DNA of 64,000 nt. Source: a bacterium Scap17. Its GTDB lineage: Bacteria > Pseudomonadota > Gammaproteobacteria > Pseudomonadales > Halomonadaceae. Below the pieces are notes generated by a model. That model saw nothing but the letters and a program-made list of their open reading frames with translations, had not been told where the DNA came from and did no database searches. The stretch lies in contig VINJ01000001.1 of NCBI GenBank assembly GCA_013376735.1, forward strand, positions 434,001 to 498,000, written 5' to 3'. A program made the translations under genes and the position numbers. This document shows, piece by piece, positions 57,915 to 64,000 of this stretch (positions are counted from its first letter, which is position 1; each line of letters begins with the position of its first letter).

Positions 57915-58820
57915 ATGAAGGCAGATCGTTCATCTGTTGCGCAGCAGGCCTCGGCGCCGCTTGAGGTCGTGAGTCTGGTGTCGTTGGGGCAGCACCCGGT
58001 TTCGGGGCGTCTGCGGCGCGCCGAGCAGGACGCCCGCGCTCTGGAGCTGTGTCTGGCGCTGGAGCGTCAGTCGGCACCCGGTGCCGTAAGTCTCAGCGCC
58101 TGGCACGCCAGTGGCAGCGAGATCGCGCCCGGCAGCGAACAGGATCAGGCGCTACGCGGTTATCTGGGCATGGGGCTGGAGTCGTTGACGCTGGTGTCGC
58201 CCGATTCCCTGCAAGCGGAACCGCTCAAGGCTGTTGATTCGCTCAAGGCTGCTGATCAACCGGTCATCGATGTCTGGCCGCTGTTGGTGACGCGCCTCAA
58301 GCAGGCGGCCCCGCAGCTGGTGGTGTGTGGCGGCCAGGGCGAGACCGGTGAGGGCAGTGGTCTGCTGCCGCATCTGCTGGCGGAGAGTCTCGGCTGGCCG
58401 CTGGTGGAGGGTATCGTCGCGATCGAGAGCTGCGATGGCGCGCATCTCACCGCCTTGCAGGCGCTGCCACGTGGTCAGCGGCGACGGTTGCGCGTGAAGC
58501 TGCCGGCGCTTGTCAGTGTCGATTCCGCGGCGCCGGCGGCGCGTCAGTCGGCCTTCGCGCAGGCGCGGCGCGGTGAGCTTTCCTCACTGGCCAGCGGCGA
58601 GCTTGTCCATGATGCGCAGGCCGAGGCCTTCGGCGTGGCTCCGGCTCGCAAGCGTCCCAAGCGCTTGAAGCGCATCAAGGCGACCAGCGCGCGAGACCGC
58701 TTCAAGGCCGCGGCCGCCAAGGCCGAAGGGGGTGGTGGCAAGCGGCTGGAAGGCGTGAGCGCCGAGGAGGGCGCGGCGGAAATCCTCAAGCTGCTGCGTG
58801 AGGAAGGCGTGCTGCGCTGA
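57915..58820 (+). CDS. etfB: Electron transfer flavoprotein beta subunit
   Basis: A 301-residue EtfB-type protein. Family elements: VVSLVSLGQHPVSGRLRRAEQDARALELCLAL near the start, PQLVVCGGQGETGEGSGLLPHLLAESLGWPLVEGIVAI in the middle, and RRLRVKLPALVSVD. A basic Lys/Arg-rich C-terminal third (RKRPKRLKRIKATSARDRFKAA) is unusual. It is more divergent than housekeeping EtfB. An 18-bp unit is duplicated in frame at 58222-58257. It forms the dedicated electron carrier with the preceding gene and ends the operon at a strong terminator. Confidence 0.85.
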   Translation: MKADRSSVAQQASAPLEVVSLVSLGQHPVSGRLRRAEQDARALELCLALERQSAPGAVSLSAWHASGSEIAPGSEQDQALRGYLGMGLESLTLVSPDSLQAEPLKAVDSLKAADQPVIDVWPLLVTRLKQAAPQLVVCGGQGETGEGSGLLPHLLAESLGWPLVEGIVAIESCDGAHLTALQALPRGQRRRLRVKLPALVSVDSAAPAARQSAFAQARRGELSSLASGELVHDAQAEAFGVAPARKRPKRLKRIKATSARDRFKAAAAKAEGGGGKRLEGVSAEEGAAEILKLLREEGVLR

Positions 58821-58835
58821 AGTCGCGCAGACGGT

Positions 58836-58872
58836 AAAAAGCCCCTGTCAGCCGAGCTGACAGGGGCTTTTT
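58836..58872 (+). terminator. Terminator of the dgc-etf operon
   Basis: AAAAAGCCCCTGTCAG-CCGAG-CTGACAGGGGCTTTTT, a perfect hairpin with T run. Confidence 0.9.
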
Positions 58873-58879
58873 CATGCAA

Positions 58880-58931
58880 CACAGAAAGTCGCTCCTCACA
58901 GAAGGTCGCTCCTTACAGAAAGGTCACTCCT
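58880..58931. repeat. Three 17-18 bp repeats at the stop of the DUF4174 gene
   Basis: Units CACAGAAAGTCGCTCCT, CACAGAAGGTCGCTCCT and TACAGAAAGGTCACTCCT lie in tandem; the last one contains the stop codon of the minus-strand gene. Confidence 0.85.
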
Positions 58932-59700
58932 CCCACTGCCAGTCCTCATCGTTCAAGGGTTCGGGCGAGGTGTGCTCGTCGGTGCCCTGGGGGGCCTTGC
59001 GCGCTGCCTGACTGGCTTCGCGCTGGCGCATCGGCATGTTGTCGATCACCTGATAGATCTGGGCGGGGGAGACGAAGCCTTCCTGCTGCATCTTCTTGCC
59101 GCCGTCCTTGCCCATCAGAATGACGGTGAAGGGCGCGCCCTCGCGCAGTTGCATGGCATCGCGCAGGGCACGCACCTCCTCGAAGCTCATCGGCACGCCA
59201 TCGTGGATGCCGCGCGTGCCCATCAGCGTATAGAGCGTCATGTCGCGTTGCTGCATCTCGCCACGCGTGGCGCGCAGTTCCTCGCGCTGACGCTCGAGAT
59301 CCCGGTCCTGCTCATCCGGCGCGATCAGCACCAGCGAGCGTCGGTTCCAGGTCTCGCCCAGCAGCGGGTTGGCGGCAGGGTCGACATTGGCGGCGGTCAT
59401 GGTGGTCTCCGCGGTGTCCGGCGAGGTCGGGGGCGGTGGTGCACCAGTGGATGTCTCGGCGGGCGCGTTCAGGTCGGCGTCCGAATCCAGCAGGCTGATG
59501 GCATGCACCGGCGAGCTCAACAGCAGGGCCGGCAGCAGGGCCAGCAACAAGAGGCTCATCAGGCCCGGCGTCAGCCTGTGATGCGAGAGCCGTCGAGGCA
59601 GCGCGGACGGTATCTGTGTGGACAGTACCTGCGAGGACAGTACCTGCGAGGACAGTTTCTGCTTGGACAGTCTCTGCGTGGACGGTATGTGCGTGGACAT
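58924..59700 (-). CDS. Exported DUF4174-domain protein
   Basis: A 258-residue protein whose second half matches DUF4174, a thioredoxin-fold-like domain: NPLLGETWNRRSLVLIAPDEQDRDLERQ, then REGAPFTVILMGKDGGKKMQQEG and QIYQVIDNMPMRQRE. A signal-like hydrophobic stretch (LMSLLLLALLPALLLSSPVHA) lies at 47-67, not at the start. It is preceded by about 45 residues made by a 15-bp repeat (SSQVLSSQVLSTQ). GGAGGAG before ATG 59700 supports that start; M48 (59559) has no ribosome site. The function of DUF4174 is unknown. Confidence 0.75.
   Translation of the reverse strand: MSTHIPSTQRLSKQKLSSQVLSSQVLSTQIPSALPRRLSHHRLTPGLMSLLLLALLPALLLSSPVHAISLLDSDADLNAPAETSTGAPPPPTSPDTAETTMTAANVDPAANPLLGETWNRRSLVLIAPDEQDRDLERQREELRATRGEMQQRDMTLYTLMGTRGIHDGVPMSFEEVRALRDAMQLREGAPFTVILMGKDGGKKMQQEGFVSPAQIYQVIDNMPMRQREASQAARKAPQGTDEHTSPEPLNDEDWQWEE
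59605..59694. repeat. Six 15-bp units in the start of the DUF4174 gene
   Basis: Six head-to-tail units of the form GGACAGTACCTGCGA (two identical, the others varied) encode the N-terminal five-residue repeats on the minus strand. Confidence 0.88.
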
Positions 59701-60243
59701 GGCACTCCTCCGGCAACGAATGTTATGAGCTGGGCTAGCCAGCCTGGGCTGCAGAAGCAGGTTGCACAGGAGAATGGCACACCCCGGATGACAGCCTCTC
59801 CTTCAAGACTAAGACAGTCGCCGAGAGTTTGCTGCCCGTTGGCGCGCGATTTATGTGGTACTTCACGACATGCCGCCCTCATTCAGCCTGTGAAAAGGCC
59901 AATGGCGACATGCCGATAGCGGCGGCAGCAGGTGACATGCCTTGCTAGAGCGCGTAGCGAGCGCAGAGGCATGTCTGTATCGAGGGCGGGTCGAGTGGGT
60001 GGCGGGCAGACTTCACGCGGCTTGCTGCAGATATTTTCACAATCGTGGCGCAAGCTGTATGCGCGTCCAGCCGTCATGACGCCCGCCATGCGCGGCCCCG
60101 CGGTTTTTACGTTGCTGATCTGCGACTCATGTAACTCTGGCGATACAGAATGTTTTCAAAGAGTTGCATGAAAAAATGAACATCCTGTCGTCAGGCCCGT
60201 CTGAGTTAGGGCAAACACTTATTGATCACTGCTGGAGGCTGCA
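59701..60243. other. Gap between DUF4174 and DUF4168 genes
   Basis: No gene is visible. GACATGCCT and AGGCATGTC (59934-59975) form a 9-bp stem with GC-rich interior. The last 130 bp are A/T-rich and probably contain the promoter of the DUF4168 gene. Confidence 0.5.
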
Positions 60244-60636
60244 ATGAAACGGATGACTGCATACATGACGGCTGCCCTGATTTCCGCGGGCATGATGTCG
60301 GCACCGGCGTTCGCTGCTGACGCACCGGCCCAGGGTCAGTCTACTGCCCAGGCGGCACAGGCTCAGGCTGGCGATTTCACTGACGCTCAGCTGGAACAGT
60401 TCGCTGCGGCCTCTCAGGACATCGCACGCATCTCTCAGGAATTCGCCGGCAAGCTGCAGAAAGCCGACGACGAGACTGCCAAGCAGAGCGTGCGTCAGGA
60501 AGCCAACGACGAGATGGTCAGCGCTGTCGAAGACTCCGGTCTGGAAGTCGCCACCTTCAACTCCATCGGTCAAGCGGTCCAGAACGACCCGGACCTGATG
60601 AAGAAGGTGCAGAAGCTGGCTCAGGAAAACTCCTGA
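60244..60636 (+). CDS. Exported DUF4168-domain protein
   Basis: A 130-residue secreted or periplasmic protein: signal peptide MKRMTAYMTAALISAGMMSAPAFAA (cleavage near residue 25), a Gln/Ala linker (QGQSTAQAAQAQAG), then a DUF4168 helical domain (FTDAQLEQFAAASQDIARIS; SAVEDSGLEVATFNSIGQAVQNDPDLMKKVQKL). DUF4168 proteins are common in marine bacteria; function unknown. GGAGG before ATG and a strong terminator make it a well-formed monocistronic gene. Confidence 0.88.
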   Translation: MKRMTAYMTAALISAGMMSAPAFAADAPAQGQSTAQAAQAQAGDFTDAQLEQFAAASQDIARISQEFAGKLQKADDETAKQSVRQEANDEMVSAVEDSGLEVATFNSIGQAVQNDPDLMKKVQKLAQENS

Positions 60637-60668
60637 TCTCGCCTGGATGACGTTCGGGTCATCCAATG

Positions 60669-60707
60669 AAAACGCCGCCCCCGGTTACCGGGGGCGGCGT
60701 TTTTTTT
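60669..60707 (+). terminator. Terminator after the DUF4168 gene
   Basis: AAAACGCCGCCCCCGG pairs with CCGGGGGCGGCGTTTT across TTA, followed by more T. Confidence 0.92.
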
Positions 60708-60743
60708 GTGCCCATGTCCTGCGGCCTGTCAGTCAGTACCGCC

Positions 60744-60797
60744 TTGGTCAGTAAAGCTTTGGTCAGTAAAGCTTCGGTCAGTAAAGCTTTGGTCAGC
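60744..60797. repeat. 15-bp repeats before the transporter stop
   Basis: Three and a half units of TTGGTCAGTAAAGCT lie 9 bp from the stop of the BCCT gene. Confidence 0.9.
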
Positions 60798-60805
60798 GCC
60801 GCATG

Positions 60806-62395
60806 TCAGGCGCCGGCGACCGGACGAATGAGCATGTCCTGTGCCTTCTTTTCCTGCATCAGGCCACGGAACAGCGAATAGCACATCACCAGCAATACCA
60901 GCGTGAACGGCAGCCCCGTGGCGATGGCGCCCGCCTGCAGCGAGCCCAGCGCAGCGCTTCCGCCGCCATAGAGCAGGGCACCGGCGATCAGGCCTTCCAT
61001 CGCTGCCCAGAACATGCGCTGGCTGATCGGTGCGTCGATCTTGCCGCCGGCGGTGATCGAATCGATCACCAGCGAACCGGAATCCGAGGAGGTCACGAAG
61101 AACACCAGTACCAGCACGATGGCGATCAAGGACGCCACACCGGACAGCGGCAGGTTGTCGAGCATCTGGAACATGGCCAGCGACACGGAATCGATGCCAT
61201 TGGCCAGCGCGCCGACGCCATTGATGGCCTGTTCCAGTGCGGTACCGCCGAAGACTGACATCCACACGATGGTGACGAGTGTCGGCACCAGCAGCACGGC
61301 GGTGACGAATTCGCGTACGGTGCGGCCGCGCGAGACTCGCGCGATGAACATGCCGACGAAAGGTGACCAGGAGATCCACCACGCCCAGTAGAAGACGGTC
61401 CAACCGTGGAACCAGCTTTCATCGGGGCGGCCGATCCAGTTGGACAGCGGCAGCAGATATTCCACATAGCTGAGGGTGGTGGTGCCCAGGCCCATGAGAA
61501 TGGCGAGTGTCGGCCCGAAGATGAGGATGAAGATGATCAGGACAGCGGCGATGATCATGTTGATGTTGGAAAGCAGCTTCACGCCGCCATCCAGGCCGCG
61601 ACTGACCGAGTAGATGGCCACCAGCGTCACCAGGATGATGATCGCGATCTGGGTCGGCAGGCCATCGCCGACGCCGAACAGGTAGTCCAGCCCCGATGCT
61701 GCCTGAGCGGAGCCCAGCCCCAGTGATGTCGCCAGACCGAAGATGGTCGCCAGCACGGCGAGGATATCGACGATATGCCCCATCCAGCCCCAAGTGCGCT
61801 CACCGAGTAGCGGGTAGAACGCCGAGCGGATGGTCAGCGGCAGGCCCTTGTTGTAGGTGAAGAAGGCCAGCGACAGCCCGACCACGGCGTAGATGGCCCA
61901 GGGGTGCAGGCCCCAGTGATACATGGTGGCGCCCAGCGCGGCGCGTGCCCCTTCCGGCGTCCCGGCGGGTGCGTTCAGTGGCGTGCCGTACCAGTCGGTG
62001 TAGTAGGCCACCGGTTCGGCGACGCTCCAGAACATCAACCCGATGCCCATGCCAGCGGCGAACAGCATCGCGAACCAGGAGCGTGTCGAGAACTCGGGCT
62101 TCGCCTTCTGACCGCCCAGGCGCAGCTTGCCCACCGGGTGCACGATCAGCAGCAGGCAGAACAGCACGAAGAGGTTGCCGGCCAGCATGAACAGCCAGTC
62201 GCCATGTGCGATGGACCAGGCCTTGGCGCCGCCCAGGGCACTTTCCGCGCCCGCTGGGAAGAGGATGGCAAACAGGATGAAGCTGACGATCAGCACGGCG
62301 CTGATCGCGAAGACGGGGTTGTGAACATCGAGACCCATGACCTGGACATTGTCCTGGCCGATCTCGTAGTCCGTGTCATACGGATTCGATGACAT
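60806..62395 (-). CDS. BCCT-family betaine/choline/carnitine transporter
   Basis: A 12-helix transporter of 529 residues for betaine-type compounds. The Na+-coupled betaine motif GMGIGLMFWSVAEP (helix 3) and the BCCT signature WTVFYWAWWISWSPFVGMFIARVSRGRTVREF (helix 8) are seen. VTSSDSGSLVIDSITAGG marks helix 10. The motif GMGIG is typical of Na+-dependent members; H+-dependent choline carriers differ there. The short tails (under 40 residues) suggest that it is not an osmosensing BetP-type carrier. The place next to dgc genes suggests uptake for catabolism. Exact substrate not certain. Confidence 0.9.
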   Translation of the reverse strand: MSSNPYDTDYEIGQDNVQVMGLDVHNPVFAISAVLIVSFILFAILFPAGAESALGGAKAWSIAHGDWLFMLAGNLFVLFCLLLIVHPVGKLRLGGQKAKPEFSTRSWFAMLFAAGMGIGLMFWSVAEPVAYYTDWYGTPLNAPAGTPEGARAALGATMYHWGLHPWAIYAVVGLSLAFFTYNKGLPLTIRSAFYPLLGERTWGWMGHIVDILAVLATIFGLATSLGLGSAQAASGLDYLFGVGDGLPTQIAIIILVTLVAIYSVSRGLDGGVKLLSNINMIIAAVLIIFILIFGPTLAILMGLGTTTLSYVEYLLPLSNWIGRPDESWFHGWTVFYWAWWISWSPFVGMFIARVSRGRTVREFVTAVLLVPTLVTIVWMSVFGGTALEQAINGVGALANGIDSVSLAMFQMLDNLPLSGVASLIAIVLVLVFFVTSSDSGSLVIDSITAGGKIDAPISQRMFWAAMEGLIAGALLYGGGSAALGSLQAGAIATGLPFTLVLLVMCYSLFRGLMQEKKAQDMLIRPVAGA

Positions 62396-62833
62396 GTGGT
62401 GACCTCATGTTGTTATTGGTGTCGCCTGCCGGGCAGGGCAGCTGGCGCGAAGCGAGGTGTTGTCGTGGGTGTCTCCCGGGTCTGCGATGTGGGAAGTGGG
62501 GGGAATGGCAATCCAGAGCGCGGTGGCAATCCAGAACGTAATGACGAGCTGACTGCGGGGCAGGTCGCCACCGGACCTCGGTGATTGTGTGAGGGCTGGG
62601 CGAGAGCGAGTTAGCTGGATACGACGCCGGCATATGCGTGACTGACATAGGGGGCGATTCAGCGCTCAGAGCGGTTGTCGCAGGTGTGCCCGCTTTGTAG
62701 ATTGCGATCTACAGTGAAGGAAAGTGGTGCGTACTCCCTGACCGCGCACCACTTTCGCGCCCGAGACTTCACTCCTCGCGCGATACGCCAGTACTTGCCT
62801 GCTCCTGCCCAATAACAACACCGTGGTGCCGCC
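62396..62833. other. Divergent promoter region, BCCT and formate dehydrogenase genes
   Basis: No gene is visible. A 15-bp sequence TGGCAATCCAGARCG occurs twice with an 18-bp period (62506-62520 and 62524-62538) and could be a duplicated operator or a simple tandem duplication. A GbdR site is to be expected here but I cannot assign one. Confidence 0.4.
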
Positions 62834-64000
62834 ATGACGCCTGAGACCCTGACCGAGCCGACACCTGTCGCTCGCCGCCGTTCGCGCAGCCAGTTGCGCG
62901 GCCGTCCGCTGGATGCCGAGGCCTGGGCCGAGGTACAGCGCCTGCTGGGCGATGCCCCGGCGCAGCGTGACCTTCTGCTCGAATATCTGCACGTGCTCAA
63001 TGATGAGGTCGGCTACCTGACGCTGGCCCATCTGCGTGCGCTGGCCGAGTGGATGCGCCTGCCGATGGCCGAGGTCTACGAGACGGCCACCTTCTATGCC
63101 CATTTCACCGTGGTTCGCGATGGCGAGACGCCGCCCGCGGCACTGACCGTGCGCGTCTGTGATTCGCTGTCCTGTCAGCTGGCCGGCTCCGAGGCCTTGC
63201 GCGCCGGTCTCGCCTCGGGGCTGGACCCCGAACAGGTGCGCGTGCTGCGTGCGCCCTGCATGGGGCGCTGCGACAGTGCGCCGGTGGCGGAGGTCGGGCA
63301 TTACCATCTCGGCCACGCCAGCGTGGAAGGCGTCACGGCGGCGCTTGCCGAAGGCCATGTGCATGCCGCGCCGGCTGCGAGTCTCGACTATCCGCGGCTG
63401 GCGGAATATCGCGCCAGTGGCGGCTATGGGCTGCTCGCCGCGCTCGATGGCGGCGAGGTCAGCATCGAGGACCTGGCGCAGATGATCGAGCAGGCCGGAC
63501 TGCGTGGCCTGGGCGGGGCGGGCTTCCCGACGTTTCGCAAGTGGGGCTTCGTGCGTGCCGAGGCGGGGCCGCGCTATTGCGTGATCAACGCCGATGAAGG
63601 CGAGCCCGGCACCTTCAAGGACCGCTGCTATCTGGAGCGTGAGCCGCACACCTTCCTCGAGGGCGCGCTGGCCAGTGCGCATGCCATCGAGGCCGAGGCA
63701 CTCTACCTCTATCTGCGCGACGAGTACCCGACCCTGAATGAGGTGCTGCGCGAGTGCATCGCGGAGCTGGAAGCCGCAGGCCTCGTCGCGCCGGGCTATA
63801 TCCAGCTGCGGCGTGGCGCCGGCGCCTATATCTGTGGCGAGGAATCGGCACTGATCGAGTCGCTGGAAGGCAAGCCCGGCAAGCCGCGTCAGCGTCCGCC
63901 CTTCGTGGCCCAGTGCGGGCTGTTCGGTCGCCCGACCCTAGTCAACAACGTCGAGACGGTCTATTGGATCGCGCGGCTCCATCGCGAAGGCCATGACCAC
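62834..64000 (+). CDS. NAD-dependent formate dehydrogenase NuoE-NuoF-type fusion subunit, 3' end cut by the window
   Basis: The frame is open from ATG 62834 to the window end (389 residues visible). Residues about 20-165 form a NuoE/FdsG-like thioredoxin 2Fe-2S domain: YETATFYAHFTV, then CDSLSC and CMGRCDSAP. From about 180 on, a NuoF/FdsB-like domain has the FMN loop GLRGLGGAGFPTFRKW, INADEGEPGTFKDR and the NAD loop RRGAGAYICGEESALIESLEG. Such fusions occur as the beta subunit of soluble NAD+ formate dehydrogenases. Oxidation of formate would finish the formaldehyde pathway upstream. A related NAD-reducing hydrogenase subunit is the alternative; context favours formate. Confidence 0.85.
   Translation, partial: MTPETLTEPTPVARRRSRSQLRGRPLDAEAWAEVQRLLGDAPAQRDLLLEYLHVLNDEVGYLTLAHLRALAEWMRLPMAEVYETATFYAHFTVVRDGETPPAALTVRVCDSLSCQLAGSEALRAGLASGLDPEQVRVLRAPCMGRCDSAPVAEVGHYHLGHASVEGVTAALAEGHVHAAPAASLDYPRLAEYRASGGYGLLAALDGGEVSIEDLAQMIEQAGLRGLGGAGFPTFRKWGFVRAEAGPRYCVINADEGEPGTFKDRCYLEREPHTFLEGALASAHAIEAEALYLYLRDEYPTLNEVLRECIAELEAAGLVAPGYIQLRRGAGAYICGEESALIESLEGKPGKPRQRPPFVAQCGLFGRPTLVNNVETVYWIARLHREGHDH

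Overview
The window is chromosomal DNA from a gammaproteobacterium of the Halomonadaceae. A Cobetia- or Halomonas-like organism fits best. The basis is high GC content, the gene set (zipA-ligA, mnmC, glrK-qseG-glrR, guaBA) and an osmolyte and methylated-amine gene cluster typical of marine halophiles. This assignment is inference from gene content; no 16S rRNA or tRNA gene is visible. I saw no insertion sequence, prophage or CRISPR array.

Layout. 0-4 kb: 3' part of zipA, then ligA and a YheU-family gene. 4-8.3 kb: a 2-hydroxycarboxylate transporter divergent from a CitA/DcuS-type two-component pair. 8.3-13.6 kb: mnmC, yciI-yciB, an RNase AM/PHP gene and yciO. 13.7-18.5 kb: a voltage-gated K+ channel and a CYTH triphosphatase, then a DUF47-Pit phosphate uptake pair; a tandem Pho-box array lies between the CYTH gene and DUF47. 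18.6-24.9 kb: argA, then an 850-bp gap holding a candidate sigma-54-driven structured RNA, then glrK-qseG-glrR. 24.9-30 kb: xseA divergent from guaB-guaA, with a perfect RutR-type operator between them. 30-38.6 kb: exported proteins of unknown function, an RluA-family synthase, small hypotheticals, a DoxX-like protein, dbpA, an acetyltransferase and a small lipoprotein. 38.6-42.4 kb: nitrate transporter narK divergent from nasT-nasS, with facing sigma-54 promoters and NtrC-like sites between them. 42.5-43.6 kb: a RutR-like regulator beside a fragment of preA.

43.6-64 kb forms one metabolic theme. LysR, frmA and fghA handle formaldehyde; gbdR is the glycine betaine regulator. A dipeptidase-like gene, a DUF5943 gene, dgcA, dgcB and a dedicated etfA/etfB form the dimethylglycine demethylase operon. 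A BCCT betaine transporter follows. The window ends inside a NuoE-NuoF fusion of the NAD-dependent formate dehydrogenase type. Together these would import betaine, demethylate dimethylglycine, and oxidise the released formaldehyde through S-formylglutathione and formate to CO2. The first and last demethylation steps (gbcAB, soxBDAG) are not in the window.

Most notable for follow-up: (1) the structured transcript upstream of glrK, in the position glmY occupies in enterobacteria; (2) the RutR box at guaB together with a RutR-like gene and a preA remnant 16 kb away; (3) the four-repeat Pho-box array; (4) the dipeptidase-like protein that lacks three of five metal ligands; (5) repeated appearance of short tandem duplications (mostly 15-bp units) at the ends of genes.
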